Part shown: positions 47,235 through 57,336 of the stretch, piece by piece | Numbering within the stretch: the stretch's first letter is position 1 | Layout of the letters: each line of letters begins with the position of its first letter | Assembly (NCBI RefSeq): GCF_025465935.1 | Contig: NZ_JANLNV010000026.1 | Coordinates: 62,001-126,000, forward strand | Length of the DNA stretch: 64,000 nucleotides | Source: Pseudomonas sp. 7P_10.2_Bac1 | GTDB lineage: Bacteria > Pseudomonadota > Gammaproteobacteria > Pseudomonadales > Pseudomonadaceae | Direction of reading: 5' to 3' | Notes under the pieces: generated by a model | What the model was told of the DNA's origin: nothing | Database searches by the model: none | Seen by the model: only the letters and a program-made list of their open reading frames with translations | Translations under genes and position numbers: made by a program

Positions 47235-48223
47235 TCCGGTTTATCCGCTGCTTGTGGGCTAAGCCAACCGCGGACTCTGCGCAACAACTGTTCGTGTTCT
47301 GCGTCGCGATTGCCCGCCATGCCGTTCAGCCCCACCTGAGTAAAGTTTGTTCGGTTCATGCGTTTGCTGGCCTGTAGCCGTTGCAAGGCGGCGGTGCGCA
47401 TGAGGGGTTGGTCTTTATAGAACACATCCAGTAACGCAACCGATAGGGTCGGTGTCAGTTGGTTGACATTCGGTTCGACTTGCGCGGGTGATTGTGCGGC
47501 CACCAGCACCAGTTTTTGCACCTGTTTGGGCTGCTTTTCGCTCATGTAGCGCGCAGCCCAGTACGCGCCGGTGCCATGCCCGAGCAGCACAACGCTGCGC
47601 ATGTGCTGTTGCTGGGCGAAGTCGAGGGCGGCATCGATCCGCGCAAAGATGCGCTCGGCGTCGGCAGTGGTCAGTGCTTCCAGAGTTTGCTCAGGTTGAG
47701 GTTCGACGTCGGCATTGTCCGTCCCGGCACTGGCTGCCTGCTCGATGGGTTTGGCTGTGGTGCTGGCCTCTTTACTGCTACTGTTCGTGGCTGGTTCTGT
47801 AGGACTATTCTCTAATTCGGCCGTCCTCGGCAGGCTGGCCTGGCTGCGCATGTCTGGCAAAGTCAGGCTCAGGCTGGCCCAGTTGACGTCTGGCAGTTTG
47901 TTGCGCAGCGGGCCTACAACACGTGGCCAGTCAGCGGTTTCACCCGCACCGGGAACGATCACTACGACACCGCTGGGGTCATTGCTGTTGGCGGGTTTCC
48001 AGAGTGCGAGAAAGGTGTCATCCAGCGCTTGCAGTTGTTGTTGCTCAGCGGGCGGCAGTTGTCGCTCGAGCGCAGCGGCGTCTTCCTGGCTGCGTTCAGG
48101 CAATGGCTGACGCACCACAGGCGCGGGTTCGACGGGAGTGGTCGCCGGGGCTGGCTCGGTCGCCAGTACCGGCAAGGCAGAAGACAGGCACAACGCCGCC
48201 ACTGCCAGGCGCAAAGAAGACAT
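47231..48223 (-). CDS. DUF3530 family alpha/beta-hydrolase-like periplasmic protein
   Basis: 330 residues. Signal peptide MSSLRLAVAALCLSSALPVLA, a Pro/Glu-rich lead, a hydrolase-like core with VVIVPGAGETADWP, and VVLLGHGTGAYWAARY, where GHGTG sits at the nucleophile elbow. If the usual serine is expected there, it reads His-Gly-Thr instead, so activity is uncertain. The ATG at 48223 is preferred, since the open frame upstream overlaps the divergent kinase gene. Confidence 0.75.
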   Translation of the reverse strand: MSSLRLAVAALCLSSALPVLATEPAPATTPVEPAPVVRQPLPERSQEDAAALERQLPPAEQQQLQALDDTFLALWKPANSNDPSGVVVIVPGAGETADWPRVVGPLRNKLPDVNWASLSLTLPDMRSQASLPRTAELENSPTEPATNSSSKEASTTAKPIEQAASAGTDNADVEPQPEQTLEALTTADAERIFARIDAALDFAQQQHMRSVVLLGHGTGAYWAARYMSEKQPKQVQKLVLVAAQSPAQVEPNVNQLTPTLSVALLDVFYKDQPLMRTAALQRLQASKRMNRTNFTQVGLNGMAGNRDAEHEQLLRRVRGWLSPQAADKPD

Positions 48224-48259
48224 AAGTAATTCCAGGCCAGAAGTGATCCCGGCAGCGTA

Positions 48260-50689
48260 ATGGGTGTGAGTGTTGCGATGAAGCGTTTTTGCTACTTGTT
48301 GGTTATCGGCTGGTTGTGGCTGCCCTTGATGGGGCAGGCGGCGCCCATTGCGGCTGCGCAATTGAATGCCGAGCAACAACAATGGCTGGCGCAGCACAAA
48401 GAGCTGCGGGTCGGCCTGGTGTTGCAAGCGCCTTACGCCATGTTTGACCAACGCTTGCAGCAGTTGTCCGGGGTCAATGTCGAGCTCATGAAGTGGCTGG
48501 CGCAGAGCCTGAACATTGAGCTGATCTGGCGCACTTACCCAGATATTGAGCAGTTGGATCACGCTGCCCGAAACGGTGAGATCGACCTTGCCCCGGGGCT
48601 GAAACAAACCCCGGCCGGCTTGCGCCTATGGATTTTCTCCGATCCGTATATGCGGATTCCGCAGTTGTTGGTGGGTGAGCGTAATGGTTCGGTGTCGGTG
48701 GACCTGGACCGGGTCGACAGCCAAACCCGCGTCGCTGTGCGTATGCCCAGTGCGGCAGCCGATTTTCTGCGCGCCAGTTATCCAGGGCTCAATGTGCAAG
48801 GCGTGCCTCTGGAACGCCAGGGTCTGCAACTGTTGCTGAGCCAGCAAGCGACTTACGCTGTAGTGGATGAAGCGCAACTGGCGCGTCTTTCTGCCGAGCC
48901 AGAGTTCTCGGGCCTGGTAGTGGTTGGAGACATTGGCTTGCCGCAACTCTTGCGGGTGGGGACGCGTCGGGACCTGCCGCAACTGGCCAGTATTGTCGAA
49001 CGCGGACTGCATGCCATTGCGGCCCGTGACATGGAGCAACTGCATTCGCTCTGGATGCAACCCAAGTTTGCGCGCTCAACGCAGTCTCCAGGCTTTTGGC
49101 AGAACCTCAGCTTGCTGGTCGCTGCGTTGATGCTGGCGTGCATGGCCATCGTCGTGTGGCAGCGTCGACAGCAGAGTGTGCTGGAACAGGCACTTTTGCA
49201 GGCTCGCGAAGACCTCGCCGAGGGGGCCGCCAGTGCGGAGGCCTTGCGCCTGACTCAGTTTTCCATCGACCAAAGCCCGGTGGGCATCCTGTGGGTCAAC
49301 TGGGACAGCCACGTCCGTTATGCCAACAAGGCTGCCGAGAGCATGCTCAGGTATTCAACGGGCGCGTTGCTCGACCGCCCGCTGAGTGATTTCGAACCGG
49401 GCCTGAACATGGATCGCTGGTTGAACTTGTGGCGTTGTGCTCGGGGCAACGAGGACATCGCCCAGCGCATGGAAGCTGTTTGCTTGCGTGCTGACGGTAG
49501 CGAGTTCCCGGCTGACGTGACGTTGAGTTTCCTGCGTTTTAAACAGGCGGAATACTTGGTGGTTTACCTGCATGACATCACCGAGCGGCGTCGCGTGCAG
49601 GCGGCTTTGCAAGAAAGTGACGCGCGCTTGCAAGGCATTGCTGCCAACGTCCCGGGGTTGGTGTTCCGCTTAGAACGTTCCTTGCTGACGGGTGAACTGG
49701 ACTTCCCTTACATCAGCGAGGGCAGCGAGTCTCTGGTGGGGTTTTCTCCGTCGGTATTGCGTCAGCATGATGTCGGCCTGCGCAGCTTGGTGCACCCGGA
49801 TGACAGGGCCGACTACCATCGTGTGCAGGACGTGGCCGTGGACAACGACAGTGACTGGTCGTGGCAAGGGCGGATTCTGACCCGTGAAGGTCAGCAGCGC
49901 TGGGCCGAGATCAAGGCCATTACGCGGCGGCTGGAAGACGGCACGGTGGTCTGGGACGGGATTGTCTGGGACATCAGTGAAAGCAAGCGCATTGAGTTGG
50001 AGCTGGACAGTTCGCGGGGGCAATTGCGTGAGTTGTCGGCTCACCTGGAGAGCGTGCGCGAAGAAGAAAAGGCGCGAATAGCTCGCGAAGTCCACGATGA
50101 ACTTGGGCAAATGCTTACCGTGCTCAAGCTCGAAACCTCGATGTGTGAGCTGGCTTACGCGGGCCTGGATCCGGGCTTGCATGAGCGGCTCAATAGCATG
50201 AAAAAACTCATCGCGCAGTTGTTCCAACTCGTGCGCGATGTGGCCACGGCCCTGCGCCCGCCCATTCTGGATGCGGGGATCAGCTCGGCAATTGAATGGC
50301 AGGCCCGACGTTTCGAGGCGCGCTCCAACATCCCGTGTCTGGTTCAAGTTCCTGAGCAGTTGCCGCCGTTGAGTGCCAACAAGGAAGTAGGGTTGTTCAG
50401 GATTTTGCAGGAAGCCCTGACCAACGTGATGCGACATGCCGATGCGCAAACAGTGGAATTGACCCTGAGCGTGGAAGGGCGAGAGCTGTGCCTGACGATC
50501 AGCGATGATGGCCGGGGCTTTGTACCGACAGAGGGCAGAGCAACCTCGTTTGGATTGGTCGGCATGCGCGAGCGGGTCTTGATGCTGGGCGGCACGTTGG
50601 CCCTGCACAGCGTGCCGGGTGAGGGAACCACGTTGGAAGTGCGCGTACCATTGGCACAACGCCAGCAAGCCCAAGTGACCTTTGAATAA
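48260..50689 (+). CDS. Sensor histidine kinase with periplasmic solute-binding domain
   Basis: 809 residues. Signal/membrane start, a bacterial solute-binding (family 3) domain at about 40-260, a membrane helix near 283-300, two PAS domains (about 325-440 and 455-585), a NarX-type HisKA_3 dimer domain IAREVHDELGQMLTVLKLET (phospho-His in REVHDELGQ) and an ATPase end SDDGRGF with GMRERVLMLGG. It senses a periplasmic ligand and phosphorylates the adjacent regulator. Either Met1 or Met7 could start it. The neighbouring polyamine-like transporter suggests the ligand may be an amino acid or amine (inference). Confidence 0.85.
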   Translation: MGVSVAMKRFCYLLVIGWLWLPLMGQAAPIAAAQLNAEQQQWLAQHKELRVGLVLQAPYAMFDQRLQQLSGVNVELMKWLAQSLNIELIWRTYPDIEQLDHAARNGEIDLAPGLKQTPAGLRLWIFSDPYMRIPQLLVGERNGSVSVDLDRVDSQTRVAVRMPSAAADFLRASYPGLNVQGVPLERQGLQLLLSQQATYAVVDEAQLARLSAEPEFSGLVVVGDIGLPQLLRVGTRRDLPQLASIVERGLHAIAARDMEQLHSLWMQPKFARSTQSPGFWQNLSLLVAALMLACMAIVVWQRRQQSVLEQALLQAREDLAEGAASAEALRLTQFSIDQSPVGILWVNWDSHVRYANKAAESMLRYSTGALLDRPLSDFEPGLNMDRWLNLWRCARGNEDIAQRMEAVCLRADGSEFPADVTLSFLRFKQAEYLVVYLHDITERRRVQAALQESDARLQGIAANVPGLVFRLERSLLTGELDFPYISEGSESLVGFSPSVLRQHDVGLRSLVHPDDRADYHRVQDVAVDNDSDWSWQGRILTREGQQRWAEIKAITRRLEDGTVVWDGIVWDISESKRIELELDSSRGQLRELSAHLESVREEEKARIAREVHDELGQMLTVLKLETSMCELAYAGLDPGLHERLNSMKKLIAQLFQLVRDVATALRPPILDAGISSAIEWQARRFEARSNIPCLVQVPEQLPPLSANKEVGLFRILQEALTNVMRHADAQTVELTLSVEGRELCLTISDDGRGFVPTEGRATSFGLVGMRERVLMLGGTLALHSVPGEGTTLEVRVPLAQRQQAQVTFE

Positions 50690-50699
50690 GGAAGGACCT

Positions 50700-51329
50700 G
50701 TGATTCGTGTACTGGTAGCAGAAGACCACACCATCGTGCGTGAAGGTATCAAGCAACTGATTGGCCTGGCCAAGGACCTGGTGGTGGTCGGTGAGGCGAA
50801 CAATGGCGAGCAACTGCTTGAAACCTTGCGCCATGTGTCGTGTGAGGTGGTGCTGCTGGATATTTCCATGCCGGGGGTCAATGGGCTGGAGGCGATTCCG
50901 CGTATTCGCGCGTTGAGCAATCCGCCGGTTATTTTGGTGCTGTCGATGCATGACGAAGCACAAATGGCCGCTCGTGCCTTGAAGTTTGGTGCCGCCGGCT
51001 ATGCGACCAAAGACAGCGATCCGGCCCTGCTGTTGACGGCCATTCGCCGAGTGGCGGCGGGTGGGCGGTATATCGATCCGGAGCTGGCGGATCGCATGGT
51101 GTTTGAAGTGGGGCTGACCGATGAGCGACCGCTGCACGCGTTGTTGTCCGAGCGTGAGTTTTCAGTGTTTGAACGTTTGGCCCAAGGGGCAAACGTCAAC
51201 GACATTGCCCAGCAGTTGGCGCTGAGCAGCAAAACCATCAGCACCCATAAGGCCCGATTGATGCAGAAGCTCAACGTAACTTCGTTGGCGGAGCTGGTGA
51301 AGTACGCAATGGAGCATAAGTTGATCTAA
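50700..51329 (+). CDS. NarL/LuxR-type response regulator
   Basis: 210 residues. The receiver has the acidic pocket VAEDH, phospho-acceptor Asp54 in VLLDISMPG and Lys in GYATKDSD. The C-terminal LuxR helix-turn-helix is ANVNDIAQQLALSSKTISTHKARL. The start is a GTG at 50700 with GGAAGG 8 bp upstream, overlapping none of the kinase beyond its stop. Obvious partner of the kinase. Confidence 0.9.
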   Translation: MIRVLVAEDHTIVREGIKQLIGLAKDLVVVGEANNGEQLLETLRHVSCEVVLLDISMPGVNGLEAIPRIRALSNPPVILVLSMHDEAQMAARALKFGAAGYATKDSDPALLLTAIRRVAAGGRYIDPELADRMVFEVGLTDERPLHALLSEREFSVFERLAQGANVNDIAQQLALSSKTISTHKARLMQKLNVTSLAELVKYAMEHKLI

Positions 51330-51346
51330 ACCTTAGGAACGATCTT

Positions 51347-51400
51347 GCCTCGCGAATCTTAGAAGACAAAAAGATCGCGAGGCGAGCTCGCGCCTACAGG
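51347..51400. repeat. Terminator with REP-like tail after the response regulator
   Basis: GCCTCGCGAATCT (51347-51359) pairs with AGATCGCGAGGC (51372-51383), followed by GAGCTCGCGCCTACAGG. Related to the repeat at 30521-30560. Confidence 0.7.
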
Positions 51401-51623
51401 TTTTGGCGGTTGCGCATATCTATTTGCGACAGTTTTGCGACGGCTTTTTACGTAGACGTTGGGCCGTGGTGCAGTAGGCGTTCTATTTGCGACATCGCTA
51501 TAGGGCGTTCCCTACAAAAAGCCTTCCAGCCTGCTGATGTAAATCTCTCCTGCGCCCCGATTTCTGTGGGCTGGCGCCTTCTTTAGTCTTGGACCACAGC
51601 AGTCCAAAACAAAAGGTGCGGTT

Positions 51624-52748
51624 ATGAGTGAGGTCGGTGCAAGCGCTGGGGCGAGTGATGTATTGGTCAGCTTCCGTGGCGTGCAAAAGAGCTATGACGG
51701 CGAAAACCTGATCGTCAAAGATCTCAATCTGGATATTCGCAAAGGCGAGTTTCTGACCTTGCTCGGACCGTCCGGTTCGGGCAAAACCACCAGCCTGATG
51801 ATGCTAGCCGGCTTTGAAACGCCGACCGCCGGCGAGATCCTGCTGGCTGGGCGTGCGATCAACAATGTGCCGCCGCACAAGCGCGACATTGGCATGGTGT
51901 TTCAGAACTACGCCCTGTTCCCGCACATGACGGTGGCGGAAAACCTGGGGTTTCCGTTATCGGTACGCGGCCTCAATCGCACCGACGTCAGCGAGCGAGT
52001 GAAAAAAGTCCTGAGCATGGTGCAACTCGATGCGTTCGCGCAGCGTTATCCGGCGCAATTGTCGGGTGGCCAGCAGCAGCGCGTGGCCTTGGCCCGGGCG
52101 CTGGTGTTCGAGCCGCAGCTGGTTCTTATGGACGAACCCCTCGGTGCGCTGGACAAGCAACTGCGTGAACACATGCAGATGGAGATCAAGCATCTGCATC
52201 AACGCCTGGGCGTGACCGTGGTGTATGTGACCCACGACCAGGGCGAAGCGCTGACCATGTCGGATCGGGTGGCAGTGTTCCATCAGGGCGAGATCCAGCA
52301 GATTGCCCCGCCGCGCAGCCTCTATGAAGAACCAAAAAACACGTTTGTCGCCAACTTCATCGGTGAGAACAACCGTCTAAGCGGCCGTCTGCACAGTCAG
52401 GAAGGTGAGCGCTGTGTGGTCGAGTTGAGCCGTGGGGAAAAGGTTCAGGCGCTGGCGGTGAATGTAGGACGCACGGGGGATCCTGTGACGCTATCGATTC
52501 GCCCCGAGCGCATCACCCTCAAGGGCGCCAGCGAGTCCTGCGCCAACCGTTTCTCGGGGCGTGTCGAAGAATTCATCTATCTGGGCGACCACGTCCGGGT
52601 TCGCATGGAAGTGTGCGGCAAGACCGATTTTTTTGTGAAACAGCCGATTGCCGAGCTGGACCCCACCCTGGCCGTCGGTGACGTCGTGCCGTTGGGCTGG
52701 CAAGTCGAGCATGTACGTGCGCTGGACCCTGTCTTAGAGGCGAATTGA
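51624..52748 (+). CDS. Polyamine-type ABC transporter ATP-binding protein
   Basis: 374 residues: Walker A GPSGSGKTTS, signature LSGGQQQR, Walker B LVLMDEPLGALD, then a C-terminal TOBE/OB domain. The length and the downstream gene order (binding protein, two permeases) match Pot/Spu-type importers of polyamines or related compounds. It energises uptake. The 292-bp upstream gap should hold the promoter; an obvious leader was not found. Confidence 0.9.
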   Translation: MSEVGASAGASDVLVSFRGVQKSYDGENLIVKDLNLDIRKGEFLTLLGPSGSGKTTSLMMLAGFETPTAGEILLAGRAINNVPPHKRDIGMVFQNYALFPHMTVAENLGFPLSVRGLNRTDVSERVKKVLSMVQLDAFAQRYPAQLSGGQQQRVALARALVFEPQLVLMDEPLGALDKQLREHMQMEIKHLHQRLGVTVVYVTHDQGEALTMSDRVAVFHQGEIQQIAPPRSLYEEPKNTFVANFIGENNRLSGRLHSQEGERCVVELSRGEKVQALAVNVGRTGDPVTLSIRPERITLKGASESCANRFSGRVEEFIYLGDHVRVRMEVCGKTDFFVKQPIAELDPTLAVGDVVPLGWQVEHVRALDPVLEAN

Positions 52749-52789
52749 TCGCCCTGGCTTCACCTACCCTGCACAGCGGAGAACCATTA

Positions 52790-53830
52790 ATGCATAAGAC
52801 TTTAAAGTTAACGGCCCTGAGCCTCGGCCTGATGTTTGCGGGCAGTGCGCTGGCGGCAACGGATTTGACCGTGGTGTCGTTTGGGGGCGCGAACAAGGCC
52901 GCTCAGGTCAAAGCGTTCTACACGCCTTGGGAAGCCAAGGGCGACGGCAAAATCATCGCCGGTGAATACAACGGTGAAATGGCCAAAGTCAAAGCGATGG
53001 TCGACACCAAGAGCATTTCCTGGGACCTGGTAGAGGTCGAGTCGCCGGAGCTGGCGCGGGGCTGCGATGAGGACATGTTCGAAACCCTCGACCCGGCGCT
53101 GTTCGGCAACCCGGATCAATACGTGAAAGGGGCTATTCAGACCTGTGGTGCGGGCTTCTTCGTATGGTCAACAGTACTGGCCTACAACGCAGACAAACTG
53201 AAAACCGCACCGACCAGTTGGGCGGATTTTTGGGACACGAAGAAATTCCCGGGTAAGCGCGGTCTGCGTAAAGGCGCCAAGTACACCCTCGAGTTTGCCC
53301 TGATGGCCGATGGTGTGGCACCGAAAGATGTGTACACCGTGCTGGCCAGCAAGGACGGCCAGAACCGTGCCTTCAAAAAACTCGATGAGCTCAAGCCATA
53401 CATTCAATGGTGGGAAGCTGGCGCTCAGCCGCCGCAGTACCTGGCCTCTGGGGACGTGGTCATGAGTTCGGCGTACAACGGCCGGATCGCTGCCGTGCAG
53501 AAAGAAAGCAATCTGAAGATCGTGTGGAACGGTGGCATCTATGACTTCGATGCCTGGGCCATCCCTAAAGGCCTGAGCAAGGACAAGGCCGATGCGGCTA
53601 AGAAGTTCATGGCCTTCACCTTGCAGCCACAGCAGCAGAGCATCTACTCGCAAAACATTGCCTACGGTCCGGCCAACAAAGAGGCCATGCCTTTGCTGCC
53701 TAAAGACGTACAGGAAGATATGCCGACCGCTGCGCAAAACATCGCTAACCAGGTGCAAATCGACGTCAGCTTCTGGGCTGATAACGGCGAGCAACTGGAA
53801 CAACGCTTCAACGCCTGGGCTGCCAAGTAA
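52790..53830 (+). CDS. Polyamine-type ABC transporter substrate-binding protein
   Basis: 346 residues with a signal peptide (MHKTLKLTALSLGLMFAGSALA) and the family-1 periplasmic fold: VVSFGGANKAAQVKAFYTP, DLVEVESPELARGCDEDMFE, GYNADKLK-like text and WAIPKGLSKDKADAAKKF. The cysteines in RGCDED and QTCGAGFF are spaced as in a known subgroup. The start is the ATG at 52790, with AGCGGAG upstream. Confidence 0.9.
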   Translation: MHKTLKLTALSLGLMFAGSALAATDLTVVSFGGANKAAQVKAFYTPWEAKGDGKIIAGEYNGEMAKVKAMVDTKSISWDLVEVESPELARGCDEDMFETLDPALFGNPDQYVKGAIQTCGAGFFVWSTVLAYNADKLKTAPTSWADFWDTKKFPGKRGLRKGAKYTLEFALMADGVAPKDVYTVLASKDGQNRAFKKLDELKPYIQWWEAGAQPPQYLASGDVVMSSAYNGRIAAVQKESNLKIVWNGGIYDFDAWAIPKGLSKDKADAAKKFMAFTLQPQQQSIYSQNIAYGPANKEAMPLLPKDVQEDMPTAAQNIANQVQIDVSFWADNGEQLEQRFNAWAAK

Positions 53831-53898
53831 GCCCTATGCAAACGCGGCGCGACTGAGTTGGTCGCGTCGCCATCGTTTAAAGATTTCCGGAGTTCGCC

Positions 53899-55146
53899 AT
53901 GGCCATCGCCGTTCCTCTGAACGAGGTCTCCAACACGTCGTTGAAGAAACGCCTTAAGCGTGCAGAGCGGGTTAATCGCTGGAAAGCCCAGGCCCTGATC
54001 GCACCGTTGGTTATTTTCTTGTTGCTGGTGTTCCTCGTTCCTATCGCGGCCCTGCTTTATAAAAGTGTTGGTAACCCGGAGGTGGTGGACGGCCTGCCGC
54101 GCACGGTGGTTGCCGTACAAAGCTGGGACGGCAAAGGGTTGCCGGCCGAGCCGGTGTATCAGGCGCTGAGCGAAGACCTGGCCGAAGCCCGCAAGAATCA
54201 AGTGTTGGGTGATTTGTCCAAGCGTCTGAACATGGAGTTGGCGGGCTATCGCAGCCTGCTGATGAAAACCGCCCGGGGGTTGCCGTTCACGACCACGCCC
54301 GAGTCTTACAAAGACGCAATGGAAGGCATGGACGAGCGCTGGGGCGACCCGGCCTATTGGCAGGCGATTAAGCGCAACACTTCAAGCGTGACCCCATTTT
54401 ACTTGCTGGCTGCCGTTGATCATCGTATCGACGACCTGGGCGAAATAGCCCCCGCCACCCCCGATCAATCGATCTATCTGGACATCTTTGCACGCACGTT
54501 CTGGATGGGTTTTGTCATCACCTGCATCTGTCTGGTGCTGGCGTATCCGTTGGCCTATCTGTTGGCCAACCTGCCTGCCCGCCAGAGCAACCTGTTGATG
54601 ATTCTGGTGCTGTTGCCGTTCTGGACCTCGGTGCTGGTCCGGGTTGCGGCCTGGATTGTGTTGTTGCAATCGGGCGGGCTGATCAATAGCGGGCTGATGA
54701 GCCTGGGCATCATTGATAAACCGCTGGAATTGGTGTTCAACCGTACCGGCGTGTACATCGCGATGGTGCATATCCTGTTGCCGTTCATGATTCTGCCGAT
54801 CTACAGCGTGATGAAGAGCATTTCTCCGACCTATATGCGTGCAGCGATCTCACTTGGTTGTCATCCGTTTGCCAGTTTCTGGCGGGTGTACTTCCCACAG
54901 ACTTATGCCGGTGTAGGCGCGGGTTGTTTGCTGGTGTTCATCATTTCGATTGGTTACTACATCACCCCGGCCTTGCTGGGTAGCCCGAATGATCAAATGG
55001 TCAGCTACTTTGTGGCGTTCTACACCAACACCAGTATCAACTGGGGCATGGCGACAGCATTGGGTGGTTTGCTGCTGTTGGCGACGGTCGTGCTTTATCT
55101 GATCTATAACTGGCTGGTAGGCGCGACCCGCCTGCGCTTGAGCTGA
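53899..55146 (+). CDS. ABC transporter permease, PotB-like
   Basis: 415 residues, longer than typical PotB because of a 120-residue soluble insert (about 55-180) between the first and second membrane segments. The remainder has five helices and the permease EAA-like loop AAISLGCHPFASFWRVYFPQ. The large periplasmic insert is seen in the homologues of this subgroup. 68 bp after the binding-protein gene. Confidence 0.88.
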   Translation: MAIAVPLNEVSNTSLKKRLKRAERVNRWKAQALIAPLVIFLLLVFLVPIAALLYKSVGNPEVVDGLPRTVVAVQSWDGKGLPAEPVYQALSEDLAEARKNQVLGDLSKRLNMELAGYRSLLMKTARGLPFTTTPESYKDAMEGMDERWGDPAYWQAIKRNTSSVTPFYLLAAVDHRIDDLGEIAPATPDQSIYLDIFARTFWMGFVITCICLVLAYPLAYLLANLPARQSNLLMILVLLPFWTSVLVRVAAWIVLLQSGGLINSGLMSLGIIDKPLELVFNRTGVYIAMVHILLPFMILPIYSVMKSISPTYMRAAISLGCHPFASFWRVYFPQTYAGVGAGCLLVFIISIGYYITPALLGSPNDQMVSYFVAFYTNTSINWGMATALGGLLLLATVVLYLIYNWLVGATRLRLS

Positions 55147-55156
55147 GGAGACCGAC

Positions 55157-55981
55157 ATGCTGAGTCCTTATATGTCGCCCATTGAGCGGGTGTGGTTTTA
55201 CAGTTTGCGTATTCTGTGTGGGCTGATCTTGTTGTTTCTGATCTTGCCGGTGTTGGTGATTATTCCGCTGTCATTCAACTCGGGAAGTTTTCTGGTGTAT
55301 CCGCTGCAGGGCTTTTCGCTGCACTGGTACCAGGACTTTTTCGGTTCGGCAGAGTGGATGCGAGCCTTGAAGAACAGCGTGATCGTGGCACCGGCTGCCA
55401 CCGTGCTGGCCATGGTGTTCGGCACGTTGGCGGCCATTGGCCTGACCCGTGCGCACTTCCCTGGCAAGGCGCTGGTAATGGCTCTGGTGATTTCGCCGAT
55501 GGTGGTGCCGGTGGTGATCATCGGTGTGGCCAGCTACCTGTTCTTTGCGCCGCTGGGCTTGGGCAATAGCTACACGTCATTGATCGTGGTGCACGCGGTG
55601 CTGGGTGTGCCGTTTGTGATCATCACCGTGTCGGCGACCTTGCAGGGATTCAACCAGAACCTGGTCCGTGCTGCGGCCAGTCTGGGAGCTTCGCCGCTGA
55701 CAACCTTCCGCCGGGTGACTTTGCCGCTGATTGCGCCAGGGGTTATTTCGGGGGCACTGTTCGCCTTTGCGACTTCGTTTGATGAAGTGGTGGTGACCTT
55801 GTTCCTGGCCGGGCCGGAACAGGCGACCTTGCCACGGCAGATGTTCAGCGGCATCCGTGAAAACCTCAGCCCGACCATTGCGGCCGCGGCGACGTTGTTG
55901 ATTGCGTTCTCGGTGGTGCTGTTGCTGACGCTGGAGTGGCTGCGTGGGCGCAGCGAGAAAATGCGCACGGCCCAGGCGTAG
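55157..55981 (+). CDS. ABC transporter permease, PotC-like
   Basis: 274 residues, six membrane helices, with the EAA loop VRAAASLGASPLTTFRRVTLP. The final gene of the importer; the start ATG follows GAGGAG. Pairs with the PotB-like permease. Confidence 0.92.
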   Translation: MLSPYMSPIERVWFYSLRILCGLILLFLILPVLVIIPLSFNSGSFLVYPLQGFSLHWYQDFFGSAEWMRALKNSVIVAPAATVLAMVFGTLAAIGLTRAHFPGKALVMALVISPMVVPVVIIGVASYLFFAPLGLGNSYTSLIVVHAVLGVPFVIITVSATLQGFNQNLVRAAASLGASPLTTFRRVTLPLIAPGVISGALFAFATSFDEVVVTLFLAGPEQATLPRQMFSGIRENLSPTIAAAATLLIAFSVVLLLTLEWLRGRSEKMRTAQA

Positions 55982-55984
55982 GGG

Positions 55985-56443
55985 TTATATCCAGCAGGCA
56001 TCCCATAAGGGATAGTCCCCGATTCGTGTGGCCAGGCCTGCACGGATCGGGTTTTGTACGATGTAGCGGGCGGTTGCCTTGAGGTCTTCTTCACAGTGCA
56101 ATGCCCTGTCGTGATAACCCTTTTGCCATAGTCGACCGCTGGACTGGCTGGCGTTGTTAACGGACACGCTGCTGCGTGACTTGATGCGGCACATTAATTC
56201 GCCCAGTGTTTTGTTGTTTAACTCTACTAGCCAATGGAAGTGGTCCGGCATCACGACCCATGCCTTTGATGCAACGATGCCGTCGTCATGTGCTTGTTTA
56301 AACTGATCGACCAAAAGCCTTCCTAACTGAAAGTCCTCAAAGACAGGGCGTCGCTGATCGGTCACCGTGGTGAGCAAATACGCTCGCCCGGTCTCGGAGT
56401 AACGGCCTTTTAATAGGTGATTGTTGGTATAGCAACGCGGCAT
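55985..56443 (-). CDS. REP-associated tyrosine transposase (RAYT)
   Basis: 152 residues of the Y1/IS200-like transposase family: [10 protein letters not shown] (HUH motif), [28 protein letters not shown] and [14 protein letters not shown] with the catalytic Tyr near YIVQNP. RAYTs mobilise REP sequences, several of which lie in this window. It is convergent with and 3 bp from the PotC-like gene, and it has no obvious REPs at its immediate edges. Confidence 0.9.
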   Translation of the reverse strand: MPRCYTNNHLLKGRYSETGRAYLLTTVTDQRRPVFEDFQLGRLLVDQFKQAHDDGIVASKAWVVMPDHFHWLVELNNKTLGELMCRIKSRSSVSVNNASQSSGRLWQKGYHDRALHCEEDLKATARYIVQNPIRAGLATRIGDYPLWDACWI

Positions 56444-56661
56444 TCCTTTGCCCTCGTTTAGGTAGGTGTTTTTTTACCCTAGCCGTCAGGCACAGAACTG
56501 GCCGCCGTCTTTATTCGCAAGATATTGCTGGAAGGTCCTTAGGCCCTTATCGCAGCGGTCGTGGAGTTGGCTTTAGGCGCCAATCATCACGGTGCGGTGG
56601 CAGTTCTTGGCAGGGCGTATACAATGCCCGCCACCGTGATTTGCTTATTAAAAGGTGCGTT

Positions 56662-57336
56662 ATGCAGCCCTTCGCTATTGCCCCATCGATTCTCTCCGCC
56701 GATTTCGCCCGTCTTGGCGAAGAAGTCGACAATGTGCTCGCCGCTGGCGCTGATATCGTGCACTTCGATGTGATGGACAACCATTACGTCCCCAACCTGA
56801 CCATCGGCCCGATGGTCTGCGCCGCGCTGCGCAAGTACGGCATCACCGCTCCGATCGATGCCCATTTGATGGTCAGCCCGGTCGACCGGATCATCGGTGA
56901 CTTTATCGAGGCCGGTGCTACTTACATTACGTTCCACCCCGAAGCCACCCAGCACATTGATCGCTCCCTGCAGTTGATCCGTGAAGGCGGCTGCAAGGCT
57001 GGTCTGGTGTTTAACCCGGCTACACCGCTGGATGTGCTCAAGTACGTGATGGACAAGGTCGACATGGTCTTGCTGATGAGCGTCAACCCGGGTTTCGGCG
57101 GGCAGAAATTCATCCCTGGCACGTTGAACAAACTGCGCGAAGCCCGCGCACTGATCGATGCGTCCGGCCGTGATATCCGCCTGGAAATCGACGGCGGTGT
57201 GAACGTCGGCAATATCCGTGAAATCGCGCAAGCCGGCGCCGATACGTTTGTGGCCGGTTCGGCCATCTTCAACACACCGAATTACCAGGAAGTGATCCAG
57301 AAAATGCGCGCCGAGCTTGCGTTGGCACGTCCATGA
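56662..57336 (+). CDS. rpe: Ribulose-phosphate 3-epimerase
   Basis: 224 residues: [29 protein letters not shown] (metal Asp and His), [12 protein letters not shown] and LEIDGGVN. It interconverts ribulose- and xylulose-5-phosphate. Start at ATG 56662, after AAAGGTG. Overlaps gph by 4 bp. Confidence 0.96.
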   Translation: MQPFAIAPSILSADFARLGEEVDNVLAAGADIVHFDVMDNHYVPNLTIGPMVCAALRKYGITAPIDAHLMVSPVDRIIGDFIEAGATYITFHPEATQHIDRSLQLIREGGCKAGLVFNPATPLDVLKYVMDKVDMVLLMSVNPGFGGQKFIPGTLNKLREARALIDASGRDIRLEIDGGVNVGNIREIAQAGADTFVAGSAIFNTPNYQEVIQKMRAELALARP

